A stretch of DNA of 64,000 nucleotides from Nibrella saemangeumensis (GCF_039541915.1 NZ_BAABHD010000024.1:186001-250000); one strand, 5' to 3'; shown: positions 8,431 to 17,724, counted from the stretch's first letter. The notes: generated from the sequence alone by a model not told the origin. Numbers and translations are program-made.

Positions 8431-10263
8431 ATGATCTGTATGCCTCCCGGAGCGTTCTCACTTTTCCGCTGTTTATGTATCACGAGCCTGTTGCTGGCCG
8501 GCCTATCGGCCTATGCCGGGCCCAGGCCCCGAACGCTTATGAATCCAACGCTTGCCGCTCCTTCCGACAAGATTGTCGTTTACCAGATTTTCACCCGCCT
8601 GTTCGGCAACCAGAAAACAACCAACAAACCCTGGGGCACCCGCGACGAAAACGGGGTAGGGAAATTCAACGATATTACGGATAAAGCCCTCAGGGAACTG
8701 AAGACCTTCGGGGCCTCGCATGTGTGGTACACGGGCGTGATCGAACACGCGCTGATGACCGACTACTCCGCCTACGGTATTCGAAAAGACCACCCGGCGG
8801 TGGTCAAAGGCCGGGCCGGTTCACCCTACGCCATCAAGGATTACTACGATGTCAATCCGGATCTGGCGGTCGACGTAAAAAACCGCATGAAGGAATTCCA
8901 GGCCCTGCTGAAGCGGTCGCACGACAACGGGCTGAAGGTGCTCATTGACTTTGTACCCAACCACGTGGCCCGCCAGTACTACTCCGACGCCAAACCCAAA
9001 GGCGTGGTGGACCTGGGCGCAAAAGACAATAAAACGAAGGCATTCAGCCCAAGCAACAACTTCTACTACATTCCCGATAAATCGTTTCAGGTGCCGGAGG
9101 GGGTCAATCTGCCCGATACCCCGGAGAAGCCTTACGTCGAAAAGCCCGCCAAAGCCACCGGCAACGATGTTTTTTCGGCCCAGCCCAATATCAACGACTG
9201 GTACGAGACCATCAAGCTGAACTACGGCGTCGACTACCAGAACAACCGGCAACTGCATTTCAGACCGGTACCGGATACCTGGACTAAGATGCGGGACATT
9301 CTGGTATTCTGGGCGAAAAAGGGCGTCGACGGCTTCCGCTGCGACATGGCCGAAATGGTGCCGGTCGAGTTCTGGGGCTGGGCCATTCCGCAGGTGAAGG
9401 CCGCCAAACCGGGCATTGTTTTCATCGCCGAAATCTACAACCCACAGCAGTACCGCAACTATATCTTCAACGGTAAATTCGATTACCTCTATGACAAAGT
9501 TGGCCTCTATGACTCCGTCCGGCGGCTGATGGAAGGCAAGGGCAATGCCGAAGAAATAACGAAGGTCTGGCAAAATGAATCGGGCGACTTCGCGCAGCAT
9601 ATGCTCCGCTTTCTGGAAAACCACGACGAGCAGCGGATTACAGCCAAAGAATTTGCCGGCAGCCCGTGGGTGGCAGTACCGGCCATGACGCTCTCGGCCA
9701 CCATGCATACCGGCCCGGTTATGATCTACTTTGGGCAGGAAGTGGGCGTGACCCCTACCAAGGCAGAAGGGTTTCAGGGCGACGACGGCCGCACGACCAT
9801 TTTTGACTATTGGGGCATTCCGGAGTTTCAGGCCTGGGTCAACGGCGGTAAGTTCGACGGGGGTAAGCTAACCAAAGACCAGAAAGAACTGCGGGCCTTT
9901 TACCAGCAACTGCTGCAACTGGTCAACACCAGCGACGCCATCCGGACCGGCGGCTTTTACGACCTGCAATACGCCAACAACAATAACCAGAGCGCCGGCT
10001 ACAATGCAGGCCGACTGTACAGCTACCTGCGGCATTCAGGCAACCAGAAGCTGCTCATCATCTGCAACTTCGATCGGGATATAGCCGCAAAGACCAGCAT
10101 CCGAATTCCGGCCGAAGCCTGGCAGGCGATGAAAATGGACGGTTCCAAAACATATCAGTTCAACGATATATTTCGGACCAAAACCAGGTTACAGGCGAAG
10201 GCCGATAGCCCCATTCCGGTAGAGTTGCCCCCGCTGGGTGTGCTGGTGCTGGAGATAAAATAA
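8431..10263 (+). CDS. Secreted GH13 alpha-amylase family enzyme
   Basis: A 610-residue protein with an N-terminal export signal (hydrophobic stretch about 12-28, ending AYA). The GH13 motifs are complete: DFVPNHVA (region I), nucleophile Asp305 in GFRCDMAE, acid/base Glu334 in FIAEIYN, and Asp399 in ENHDEQR. It carries an insertion-rich barrel and a C-terminal beta domain ending LGVLVLEIK. Substrate is probably starch or maltodextrin. The MFS transporter starts 17 bp downstream, so the two form a short operon. It is divergent from the neopullulanase-type gene, and the two enzymes are only distantly alike. A start at 8440 (second Met) is also possible. Confidence 0.92.
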   Translation: MICMPPGAFSLFRCLCITSLLLAGLSAYAGPRPRTLMNPTLAAPSDKIVVYQIFTRLFGNQKTTNKPWGTRDENGVGKFNDITDKALRELKTFGASHVWYTGVIEHALMTDYSAYGIRKDHPAVVKGRAGSPYAIKDYYDVNPDLAVDVKNRMKEFQALLKRSHDNGLKVLIDFVPNHVARQYYSDAKPKGVVDLGAKDNKTKAFSPSNNFYYIPDKSFQVPEGVNLPDTPEKPYVEKPAKATGNDVFSAQPNINDWYETIKLNYGVDYQNNRQLHFRPVPDTWTKMRDILVFWAKKGVDGFRCDMAEMVPVEFWGWAIPQVKAAKPGIVFIAEIYNPQQYRNYIFNGKFDYLYDKVGLYDSVRRLMEGKGNAEEITKVWQNESGDFAQHMLRFLENHDEQRITAKEFAGSPWVAVPAMTLSATMHTGPVMIYFGQEVGVTPTKAEGFQGDDGRTTIFDYWGIPEFQAWVNGGKFDGGKLTKDQKELRAFYQQLLQLVNTSDAIRTGGFYDLQYANNNNQSAGYNAGRLYSYLRHSGNQKLLIICNFDRDIAAKTSIRIPAEAWQAMKMDGSKTYQFNDIFRTKTRLQAKADSPIPVELPPLGVLVLEIK

Positions 10264-10280
10264 CTATTAACTAAACCTAT

Positions 10281-11849
10281 ATGGCATCTCCTACTTCAAC
10301 CTCAACCCCCGCCGGGACGCGCCGGAAGCCGCTGCTCAGCTTCTGGCAGATCTGGAACATGAGTTTTGGCTTTCTGGGTATTCAGTTCGGCTTTGCCCTT
10401 CAGAACGCCAACGTCAGCCGGATCTTTGAAACGCTCGGTGCCAACATTGACGATATCCCCATCCTCTGGGTAGCCGCTCCGCTCACGGGTCTGATTGTGC
10501 AGCCCATCATCGGTTATTTCAGCGACCGTACCTGGACACGATTAGGTCGTAGGCGGCCCTATTTTCTGGCCGGGGCAATTTTGTCAACGGCCGCGCTGTT
10601 TTTCATGCCCAACTCGCCGGTGCTGTGGATAGCCGCCCTGACGCTCTGGATTATGGATGCATCCATCAACATTTCGATGGAGCCGTTCCGGGCGTTTGTG
10701 GGCGATAATCTGCCGTCGGAGCAGCGTACGGCTGGTTTTGCCATGCAGAGCTTCTTTATTGGTACCGGTGCTGTGGTGGCTTCGGCACTCCCCTACATGA
10801 TGACGAACTGGTTTGGTGTCTCCAATGAAGCCCCGGCCGGCATTATTCCCAACTCGGTGAAGTGGTCGTTCTACATTGGTGGAGTGGTATTCCTGCTGGC
10901 AGTACTCTGGACCGTGTTCCGCTCCCACGAATATTCGCCGGAGGAGCTGCAAGCCTTCGGGGAGCATGCTGAAGACCACTCCGATGTAGCCGCGTACGGC
11001 GATCCGGCCATGTATGTTGCTACCGGTGGCCGGCAGATTCGCTACGGACTCATTGCGGTGGTACTCGGTCTTGCGTTAACCTACTGGCTCTCTACCCAAA
11101 CGCTGAATAAGGAGTTATACATCTTTTCTTCCGGAATGCTCATTATCGGATTGCTGTTTGCCATTGCCGGTATGCTTCAGCGAAGCGGGAATCACCAGAA
11201 CAGCTTCGTTACCATCATCAACGATCTGGGCAATATGCCCGCGACCATGAAGCAACTGGCGGTGGTACAGTTTTTCTCCTGGTTCGCCCTGTTTGCCATG
11301 TGGATTTACACCACAGCGGCCGTCACCAGTTACATCTACGGCACTACCGATACTACGTCCAAAGTCTACAACGACGGTGCCGACTGGGTAGGCGTTTGCT
11401 TTGCCGCCTACAGCGCTATTTCGGCGCTTGTGGCTTTTGCCATTCCGGTGATGGCCCGGCGCACGAGCCGGAAGTTTACCCATATGATCTGTCTGTTCTG
11501 TGGAGGCCTGGGGCTGCTCTCGTTCTTTGTTATCAGCAATCCTAATTACCTGCTGCTGTCGATGGTAGGTGTGGGGATAGCCTGGGCCAGTATTTTGTCA
11601 ATGCCGTACGCCATGCTGGCGGGAGCCCTGCCGGCCAACAAAATGGGGTACTTTATGGGGGTATTCAACTTCTTCATTGTTATCCCGCAGATCGTAGCCG
11701 CGGCCCTGCTGGGTTTTCTGGTTACCGCCTTTTTCAACGGACAGCCGATTTACGCGCTATTGCTGGGCGGAATCTCCATGATCCTGGCCGGTTTGCTCTC
11801 GCTGCGGGTTACCGACCGCGACGATGTGCGGGTTAAGGCGTCCGTTTGA
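10281..11849 (+). CDS. MFS disaccharide transporter (GPH/SLC45-like)
   Basis: A 522-residue membrane protein with about 12 hydrophobic segments. It has the MFS loop 2-3 signature in the GPH-like form SDRTWTRLGRRRPYFLAG (about residues 81-98). It begins with SFWQIWNMSFGFLGIQFGFALQNANVSRIF, typical of the sucrose/maltose symporter group in Bacteroidota. It should import maltose or short maltooligosaccharides across the inner membrane with protons. It follows the amylase gene by 17 bp. Coupled with GH65 and pgmB it completes an uptake-plus-phosphorolysis route that saves ATP. The family is secure; the exact sugar is inferred from the neighbours. Confidence 0.9.
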   Translation: MASPTSTSTPAGTRRKPLLSFWQIWNMSFGFLGIQFGFALQNANVSRIFETLGANIDDIPILWVAAPLTGLIVQPIIGYFSDRTWTRLGRRRPYFLAGAILSTAALFFMPNSPVLWIAALTLWIMDASINISMEPFRAFVGDNLPSEQRTAGFAMQSFFIGTGAVVASALPYMMTNWFGVSNEAPAGIIPNSVKWSFYIGGVVFLLAVLWTVFRSHEYSPEELQAFGEHAEDHSDVAAYGDPAMYVATGGRQIRYGLIAVVLGLALTYWLSTQTLNKELYIFSSGMLIIGLLFAIAGMLQRSGNHQNSFVTIINDLGNMPATMKQLAVVQFFSWFALFAMWIYTTAAVTSYIYGTTDTTSKVYNDGADWVGVCFAAYSAISALVAFAIPVMARRTSRKFTHMICLFCGGLGLLSFFVISNPNYLLLSMVGVGIAWASILSMPYAMLAGALPANKMGYFMGVFNFFIVIPQIVAAALLGFLVTAFFNGQPIYALLLGGISMILAGLLSLRVTDRDDVRVKASV

Positions 11850-11980
11850 AACCAGAATAGCTTTCTGAACAGTTTTGCTTAAGAACAGGTTAAAATACGA
11901 CCATATGCGCAGAAGCGGGCGAATTTTTCAGTCCGCTTTTGTATTTTCGTGGGCTTCTATGCTTAACCTGACTAAGAAAA

Positions 11981-12847
11981 ATGGCCAAAACGTTTGGTAC
12001 GCTTTTCCTCCTTTTCCACCTGTATTTTACTGCTTTTAGCCAGGAGCCCATCGTTTCTGATATTCGTCAGGTAACGGTCACTGTCGGAAAAACGCCGGCA
12101 GAAACCGCCGTTACCATTGGCAAAACATTGATCGGACGGCCCTACGTAGCCCATACCCTGGACCGCAGTCCAGAGGAGAAACTGGTCGTTAACTTCCGGG
12201 AGTTTGACTGCACCACCTTCCTTGAAACGACGCTTGCGCTGGCACTTGGCTGGCACGAACTGAGCGACAAGCAGAACCTTAACCAGTACGACGAGCTTTT
12301 TCAGAAAAACCTGACCCGAATCCGGTATCGCAACGGCGTTATTAACGGCTATGCCAGCCGGCTACACTACTTTTCGGAGTGGCTGATGGACAACGAACGG
12401 CAGGGCCTGATCCACGACATTACCGGCGAAATTGGCGGCATCCAGGTATCAAAACCAGTGTCGTACATGACCGCCTGCACCTGGAAGTATCCCAAACTGA
12501 GCGACTCGACCGTGTACCGGCAAATCGCCCAATGCGAAGCAGCCATTAGCCAGCAGTCATTCTGGTTTATCCCCAAGAAGCAGATTCGCGCCATTGAGAG
12601 CCGGCTGAAGGATGGCGATATTGTGATGCTGACCGCGGCCCGGACAGGTCTGGACATGAAACACGTTGGCTTTGTGGTGTGGCAGAACGGTCGCCCCTAC
12701 CTCCTGCATGCCTCCTCCGAATACGGCGAAGTGATGATTACGAAGCAACCACTGGCCGATTATGTCCAGGCAAATAAATCCTTCTCGGGCATTCGCGTAG
12801 CCCGGCTGAACGAGCAGGTACCGGCCATGTCGGCGCGGGCGCAGTAA
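11981..12847 (+). CDS. DUF1460 secreted amidase-like protein
   Basis: A 288-residue protein with a signal peptide (1-20, ending AFS). The sequence around NFREFDCTTFLE places Cys77 at the start of a helix, as in the DUF1460 family of NlpC/P60-fold N-acetylmuramoyl-L-alanine amidase-like enzymes. A later DMKHVGFVVW supplies a likely catalytic His. These proteins are thought to act on cell-wall peptides in the periplasm. The gene stands alone on the plus strand, 131 bp after the MFS gene, with a TATTTTCG box at 11941-11948 that resembles a promoter. Family confident; substrate inferred. Confidence 0.82.
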   Translation: MAKTFGTLFLLFHLYFTAFSQEPIVSDIRQVTVTVGKTPAETAVTIGKTLIGRPYVAHTLDRSPEEKLVVNFREFDCTTFLETTLALALGWHELSDKQNLNQYDELFQKNLTRIRYRNGVINGYASRLHYFSEWLMDNERQGLIHDITGEIGGIQVSKPVSYMTACTWKYPKLSDSTVYRQIAQCEAAISQQSFWFIPKKQIRAIESRLKDGDIVMLTAARTGLDMKHVGFVVWQNGRPYLLHASSEYGEVMITKQPLADYVQANKSFSGIRVARLNEQVPAMSARAQ

Positions 12848-12909
12848 GCAGAATTGAAACCTTTTTTGCTACCTTCCGTTCCGGTAATACACAATACTGA
12901 CAACCTGTT

Positions 12910-13191
12910 ATGAAAGCCATCTGGAACGGAACGGTTATCGCCGAGAGCGATGATACCGTCGTGGTCGAACGCAACCACTACTTCCCCAAAAACGCCATTA
13001 AGTCGGAGTATTTTCAAGCCAGTCAGACGCATACCACCTGCCCCTGGAAAGGAGTGGCGTCGTACTACACGCTGGCGGTGAACGGCCAAACCAACCCCGA
13101 CGCGGCCTGGTACTATCCCGAGCCTAAAGAAGCGGCCAGGGAAGTCAAAGACCGGGTGGCGTTCTGGAAAGGTGTTCGCGTCGAGGAGTAG
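12910..13191 (+). CDS. DUF427 domain protein
   Basis: A 93-residue cytoplasmic protein covering a single DUF427 domain: KAIWNGTVIAESDDTVVVERNHYFP at the start, TTCPWKGVASYYTL in the middle and WYYPEPKEAA near the end. The family is widespread and its biochemical function is not established. The last codons (GAGGAG) double as a strong ribosome-binding site for the ABC ATPase gene, whose ATG follows 3 bp after the stop. That suggests translational coupling with the osmoprotectant importer. Whether that link has meaning for its function is unknown. Confidence 0.85.
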   Translation: MKAIWNGTVIAESDDTVVVERNHYFPKNAIKSEYFQASQTHTTCPWKGVASYYTLAVNGQTNPDAAWYYPEPKEAAREVKDRVAFWKGVRVEE

Positions 13192-13194
13192 CCC

Positions 13195-14148
13195 ATGCTC
13201 ACGGTCCAGCACCTGACCAAGCGGTATCCTAACCATACTGCCGTCGATGAGGTATCATTTTCGGTCCGCGAGGGCGAAACGCTGGTTCTACTGGGCACCA
13301 GCGGCTGCGGCAAAACAACCACCCTCAAGATGATTAACCGGCTCATTGAGCCTACCGCCGGCCGGGTTGACCTGAACGGCACCGACATCCGCCGGCAGAA
13401 CGTTCATGACCTCCGGCGTACCATCGGCTACGTCATCCAAGAAACCGGGCTGTTCCCGCATTACACCATCGCCCAGAATATAGCCGTAGTCCCCCAACTG
13501 CTCGGCTGGGCCGACCAGCGCATTCGGCAGCGGACAGCGGAGTTGCTTGCCATGCTGCACCTGCCGGAGGCCAGCCTGCACCAGTACCCCGACCAGTTGA
13601 GCGGTGGTCAGCGGCAGCGGGTCGGGCTGGCCAGGGCGCTGGCGGCCGACCCACCCGTGGTACTGATGGACGAACCACTGGGCGCGCTCGACCCCGTTAC
13701 CCGCGCCAGCATCCGGCGGGAGTTCCGGCACCTGGACGCCCTCCGGCAAAAAACCATTGTGATGGTTACCCACGACGTGCAGGAAGCGTTTGAACTCGGC
13801 GACCGCGTCTGTCTGATGGATAAGGGCCGTATCCAGCAAATCGGCACGCCCAAAGAGCTGCTGCTCCGTCCGGCCAATGACTTTGTCCGGCGTTTCTTCG
13901 ATGACCAGCGCCTGACGCTGCAACTCCAGACCGTTACGCTACAGGACCTGCTGCCCCTGCTCGCTACTTACCAGCCGATGCCGTCCGATACCCTACTATT
14001 ACCGCCGGACACCAGCGTATCGGATGCGCTTAAAGCGATGGCTGAAGGCCAGACCGCTGCGGTTCAACTGGCCGATGTCGTTGGGCCGCTAACCAGCCAG
14101 AACCTGCTGAGTGCCTTTGGGCAATGGCGGCAATCCCCTCCCTCCTGA
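13195..14148 (+). CDS. Osmoprotectant (glycine betaine/choline-type) ABC transporter ATP-binding protein
   Basis: A 317-residue ABC ATPase. Walker A GTSGCGKTT is at 34-42, LSGGQ at 135-139, and Walker B VVLMDEP with Asp159/Glu160. The C-terminal 80 residues (from about 235) resemble the CBS-type extension of OpuCA/ProV-like ATPases, which senses ionic strength. It powers import of quaternary ammonium compounds with the fused permease/binding protein encoded next. It has an unusually good Shine-Dalgarno (GAGGAG, 7 nt before the ATG) inside the preceding DUF427 gene. The general assignment is strong; the ligand could be betaine, choline or a related compound. Confidence 0.9.
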   Translation: MLTVQHLTKRYPNHTAVDEVSFSVREGETLVLLGTSGCGKTTTLKMINRLIEPTAGRVDLNGTDIRRQNVHDLRRTIGYVIQETGLFPHYTIAQNIAVVPQLLGWADQRIRQRTAELLAMLHLPEASLHQYPDQLSGGQRQRVGLARALAADPPVVLMDEPLGALDPVTRASIRREFRHLDALRQKTIVMVTHDVQEAFELGDRVCLMDKGRIQQIGTPKELLLRPANDFVRRFFDDQRLTLQLQTVTLQDLLPLLATYQPMPSDTLLLPPDTSVSDALKAMAEGQTAAVQLADVVGPLTSQNLLSAFGQWRQSPPS

Positions 14149-14169
14149 CCTGTTCTCATCCCTCCCACC

Positions 14170-15744
14170 GTGAACGACTTTCTGACCTTCATCTCCGAAC
14201 AAGCGGGCAAGCTGGCCGAGCAGACGCTGATCCACCTGGGCCTGACGGGCCTGTCGCTGCTGATTGCCCTGCTTGTCGGCCTTCCGCTGGGTATTCTTAT
14301 CACCCGCTATAACCGGGCCGCTACGCTGGTGCTGGGCATTGCCGGCGTTCTCCAGACGGTGCCAAGCATTGCGCTGCTGGGCTTTCTGATTCCGGTACTG
14401 GGCATCGGCGTCTGGCCCGCCATTGTCGCCCTGTTCCTTTACGCGCTGCTGCCCATTATCCGCAATACCTACGTCGGTATACGCGAGGTCAGTTCTACCT
14501 TGAAAGAAGCGGCACTGGGTATGGGCATGACCGACTGGCAGGTACTGACCAGGGTAGAATTACCGCTGGCCCTGCCGGTCATTTTCGCGGGGGTCCGCAC
14601 GGCGGCCGTTATCAACGTGGGTGTCGCCACGCTGGCGGCCTACATTGCGGCCGGGGGCCTGGGAGAGTTTATTTTCGGCGGCATTGCGCTCAACAACGTC
14701 AACATGATTCTGGCCGGGGCCATACCGGCTGCGCTGCTGGCGGTACTGGTGGATGCGGGACTGGCGCGGCTGCAACGGCTACGGCTGGCTCGTTTCCGTC
14801 GGGCTGCGCTGCTTTTTGGCTTGCTTTTGCCGGTGCTCTCGGCATTTTACCTCATTCCAAAAGCCAGTCAGACAAAGCTGCTGGCGGGGTTTGCGCATGA
14901 GTTTATCGGACGGGCCGACGGGTATCCGGGGCTTGTTAAAACCTATGGTCTCAACGTTTCGACGCGGCTGCTGGACCAGAACCTGATGTACGAGGCCATT
15001 CACCGGAAGCAGGTCGACATCATCAGCGGCTACTCCACCGACGGCCGGCTCAAAGCGTATAACCTGCGCGTATTGACCGACGACAAAAACTCGTTCCCGC
15101 CCTACTATGCCGCTCCGCTCGTGCGGCAGGTCACCCTACAGAACCATCCCGAGCTTCAGTCGGTGCTTGACCTGCTCGCGGGAAAGCTGACCGACTCCGT
15201 AATGACCGGGCTAAACTACCGCGTAGACTACCTCCACCAATTGCCAGAGCAGGTAGCCATCGATTTTCTGAAGCAAACCAGATTATGGAGCGAAAAGGCA
15301 CCCGGCTCCCGCACCGGCCAGCTTGTGGTCGGATCAAAGATCTTTTCGGAGCAGTACATCCTGGCCGAGATCATTCGCCATCTGGTAGAGGGGCATACGC
15401 GTTTACAGGTCATCACCAAAACCGGTTTGGGCGGTACCAAACTCTGCTTCGACGCCCTCCGCGCCGGTGCCATCGACCTCTACCCGGAGTATATTGGCAC
15501 CGGGCTGCTGGTCATTCTACAGCCTAATCAGGCTACGCTTGATTCGCTGAAAGGCAACCCAGAGGCCGTGTACCAGTACGTAGCCAGGGAATTTCGTAAG
15601 CGCTACGCCCTCAACTGGCTACCACCCCTTGGCTTCAACAACACCTACGCGCTGGTGATGCGGGATCAGCAGGCTGGTGTGTTAGGCATCCGGACTATTT
15701 CGGAGTTGAAGGGATATTTAAAGAGTGAGAGAGCGAAAGAGTGA
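14170..15744 (+). CDS. Fused permease/substrate-binding protein of OpuC-type importer
   Basis: A 524-residue fusion starting at GTG. Residues about 18-210 form the BPD_transp_1 permease with the EAA loop (EVSSTLKEAALGMGMTDWQVL) and several membrane spans. After another span near 215-235 the chain continues as an OpuAC-type periplasmic binding domain (about 240-520: FIGRADGYPGLVKTYG... VVGSKIFSEQYILAEII). Such fusions tether the receptor to the channel. The binding part shows two segments resembling the lobes of glycine-betaine/choline receptors. The last eight codons lie inside an inverted repeat shared with the convergent GntR gene, so the C-terminal KSERAKE may be of recent origin. Confidence 0.88.
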   Translation: MNDFLTFISEQAGKLAEQTLIHLGLTGLSLLIALLVGLPLGILITRYNRAATLVLGIAGVLQTVPSIALLGFLIPVLGIGVWPAIVALFLYALLPIIRNTYVGIREVSSTLKEAALGMGMTDWQVLTRVELPLALPVIFAGVRTAAVINVGVATLAAYIAAGGLGEFIFGGIALNNVNMILAGAIPAALLAVLVDAGLARLQRLRLARFRRAALLFGLLLPVLSAFYLIPKASQTKLLAGFAHEFIGRADGYPGLVKTYGLNVSTRLLDQNLMYEAIHRKQVDIISGYSTDGRLKAYNLRVLTDDKNSFPPYYAAPLVRQVTLQNHPELQSVLDLLAGKLTDSVMTGLNYRVDYLHQLPEQVAIDFLKQTRLWSEKAPGSRTGQLVVGSKIFSEQYILAEIIRHLVEGHTRLQVITKTGLGGTKLCFDALRAGAIDLYPEYIGTGLLVILQPNQATLDSLKGNPEAVYQYVAREFRKRYALNWLPPLGFNNTYALVMRDQQAGVLGIRTISELKGYLKSERAKE

Positions 15745-15803
15745 TAGAGTGATTGGCTTCGCCAGGGTAACGCTCATTCACTCATTCACTCTTTCACTCT
15801 TTA
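15719..15803. repeat. Imperfect long inverted repeat of GAGTGA-type words spanning two stop codons
   Basis: The left arm (15719 to about 15751) is made of near-tandem units such as AAAGAGTGA. The right arm (about 15771-15803) is its imperfect reverse complement. The left arm codes the end of the permease fusion and the right arm ends exactly on the GntR stop codon. It could act as a bidirectional terminator. See the finding on this repeat class. Confidence 0.8.
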
Positions 15804-16814
15804 CAGCGAATTCCGCCGGATCAATTGAAAGGGGTTCTTAATCTTCTCCTGCCGGTGCTGCTGCATCAGTTGAGCGGCCGTAATCCCCATCTGCTCGTGA
15901 TCGGTGGAGATAACGGTAATGCCATCGGCCAGCACTTCCTTTAAGGGGGTATCGTTGAACGCTAAGACACCAACATCCCGGCCCAGTTGCAGCTTACGCT
16001 GCTTGGCCTGGCGGACCAGTTCGGCCAGGTCCGAATCTTCGAGGACTGCGTATACAGTTTCGGCTTCCAGCAGGGTCCCGGTTAAGGTATCCAGTTGCCG
16101 GAATTCCATTTTGTTGTGGACGCAGAAGTTGCGAAACCCCCGAATGATTTCCTTGGGGTAATACACATCTCTGGGAAACACCAGTGTCATGTTCCGGTAC
16201 TTCTCCAGCAGATCACGGCCCGACTCCAGCGCCTTGTACGCATCTCGGTCAAACTCCTGATAGACAGCCGAATGAGAAGTCTTCAGATCAGGCAGATCTT
16301 TATCCAGCAGCACCAGTTGATTGGCCGGAATCTGCTCCAGCAGCCGGAGCACGTTCACCTGCTCGGTATCCTCGTAGAAATGCGGCATGACCACGTAGTA
16401 GCTGTACTGCCCCAGGTTCTCTTCGAGCAAGGTCTTGAACCGCTGAGCACTGTGGTGATGCAGCCGCAGATCAATGATGGCGTTCGAGCCAAGGGTATTC
16501 AGCAGCGCGTAATACACCATTTTCTTATACGCACTCAGTTTGTTGATCAGCAACAGCACCCGTATCTGGCCCGGACTGTCGAGCCGGACAAAAAAGCCCT
16601 TACCCCGAACCGCCTGGATAATACCCTCCTTCTTCAGCACATTATACGCCTTCTCAACGGTATCTCTGGCCAGGTAATATTCTTCGCTGAACTCGTTAAT
16701 CGAGGGTAATTGCTCATTTCGCTTCAGGGTACCCTGTTCAATACCTTTCACCACTGCCTCCACAATCTGCCGGTATTTGGGCACGCTCGATTTTTCGTCA
16801 ACGGTGAATAGCAT
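15801..16814 (-). CDS. GntR family regulator with sugar-binding-protein-like effector domain
   Basis: A 337-residue regulator. Residues about 10-75 form the GntR winged helix (PKYRQIVEAVVKGIEQG...LPSINEFSEEYYLARDTVEKAY, then GKGFFV). Residues about 85-330 are a LacI/periplasmic-binding-protein-like fold (IRVLLLINKLSAYKKMVYYALL; DVGVLAFNDTPLKEVLADGITVIS). This pairing is common in Bacteroidota for control of carbohydrate genes. It is divergent from bshB1 and convergent with the osmoprotectant importer. Its targets are not evident; the amylase operator candidates 7 kb away are one possibility, offered only as a guess. Confidence 0.87.
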   Translation of the reverse strand: MLFTVDEKSSVPKYRQIVEAVVKGIEQGTLKRNEQLPSINEFSEEYYLARDTVEKAYNVLKKEGIIQAVRGKGFFVRLDSPGQIRVLLLINKLSAYKKMVYYALLNTLGSNAIIDLRLHHHSAQRFKTLLEENLGQYSYYVVMPHFYEDTEQVNVLRLLEQIPANQLVLLDKDLPDLKTSHSAVYQEFDRDAYKALESGRDLLEKYRNMTLVFPRDVYYPKEIIRGFRNFCVHNKMEFRQLDTLTGTLLEAETVYAVLEDSDLAELVRQAKQRKLQLGRDVGVLAFNDTPLKEVLADGITVISTDHEQMGITAAQLMQQHRQEKIKNPFQLIRRNSL

Positions 16815-16916
16815 AGCGGTAAAAATTTATTACGCAGTTTTTGGGGCTGCTATATACTTGTTTCGGGTTTAATAGGAAACTTTACAGCCGTAAAAGACAA
16901 AAAACAGACCGATTTA

Positions 16917-17636
16917 ATGAAGGTAGACGTACTGGCGATTGCTGCCCACCCCGACGATACGGAAATGAGTTGTGGCGGAACAATCTTATCACTCATTGCG
17001 CAGGGGAAAACGGTAGCGGCCGTTGACCTGACCCAGGGCGAACTCGGTACCAGGGGTACGCCCGAGATTCGATTGCAGGAAGCCGCCGAGGCCAGTAAAA
17101 TTCTGAAGCTGGCCGCCCGCGAAAACATGGGATTTTGCGACGGCTTTTTCCGCAACGATGAAGAACACCAGATGGCCCTCATCCCGATCATCCGCCATTA
17201 CCGACCCGATATTGTGCTGACCAACACCGTCGACGACCGTCATCCCGACCACGGCCGGGCCGCCGAACTGGTCTACGAAGCCTGTTTTTACGCTGGATTA
17301 CGACGTATAGAAACGACCGGGCGCGATGGGCAGCCGCAGGAAGCCTGGCGACCGAAATTCGTCTACCATTTCATCCAGGACCGATCCCTGAAGCCCACTT
17401 TTGTGGTGGATATTTCCGACTATTGGGAAGGCAAACTGGAATCCATTCGGGCGTTCAGGAGCCAGTTTTACGACCCCAACAGCGATGAGCCGGAAAGCTA
17501 TATTTCCAGCCGGGATTTCTGGGATTTCCTGGAAGCCCGCGCCCGCGAGTTCGGGCATCAGATCGGTGCCAAGTTCGGCGAAGGCTACGTGAGCCACCGG
17601 ATGCTGGGGGTGAAGAATTTGTTTGAGCTTTATTAG
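16917..17636 (+). CDS. bshB1: Bacillithiol biosynthesis deacetylase BshB1
   Basis: A 239-residue cytoplasmic PIG-L family enzyme. It opens with DVLAIAAHPDDTEMSCGGT (His11 and Asp14 bind zinc) and continues with LTQGELGTRGTPEIRLQEA, the distinctive BshB1 block, and DRHPDHGRA (His109 and His112). It removes the acetyl group from GlcNAc-malate to give GlcN-malate, the second step of bacillithiol synthesis. BshA and BshC must lie elsewhere. The gene stands alone, divergent from the GntR regulator. The length and motif set match Bacteroidota BshB1 closely. Confidence 0.93.
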   Translation: MKVDVLAIAAHPDDTEMSCGGTILSLIAQGKTVAAVDLTQGELGTRGTPEIRLQEAAEASKILKLAARENMGFCDGFFRNDEEHQMALIPIIRHYRPDIVLTNTVDDRHPDHGRAAELVYEACFYAGLRRIETTGRDGQPQEAWRPKFVYHFIQDRSLKPTFVVDISDYWEGKLESIRAFRSQFYDPNSDEPESYISSRDFWDFLEARAREFGHQIGAKFGEGYVSHRMLGVKNLFELY

Positions 17637-17651
17637 CGTGGGGTTTTCATC

Positions 17652-17724
17652 AGGCAGTTTGCAGTGAGCAGTAGGCAGAAAATGAGACCCGGCATATCTG
17701 CCTACTGCAAACTGCTTACTGCCC
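17652..17724. repeat. Imperfect inverted repeat of GCAGT-type words between convergent genes
   Basis: Arms of 28 nt at 17652-17679 and 17697-17724 with 3-4 mismatches and a 17-nt loop. Each arm is itself a run of AGGCAGT/TTGCAGT/GAGCAGT units. It lies between the stop codons of bshB1 and pdxH and may serve as a terminator for both. Confidence 0.8.

Noticed and set aside
1240..11849. Classical Sus polysaccharide utilisation locus
   Set aside because: No SusC/SusD pair, no SusR and no surface glycan-binding lipoproteins were found. Uptake is by an MFS protein.
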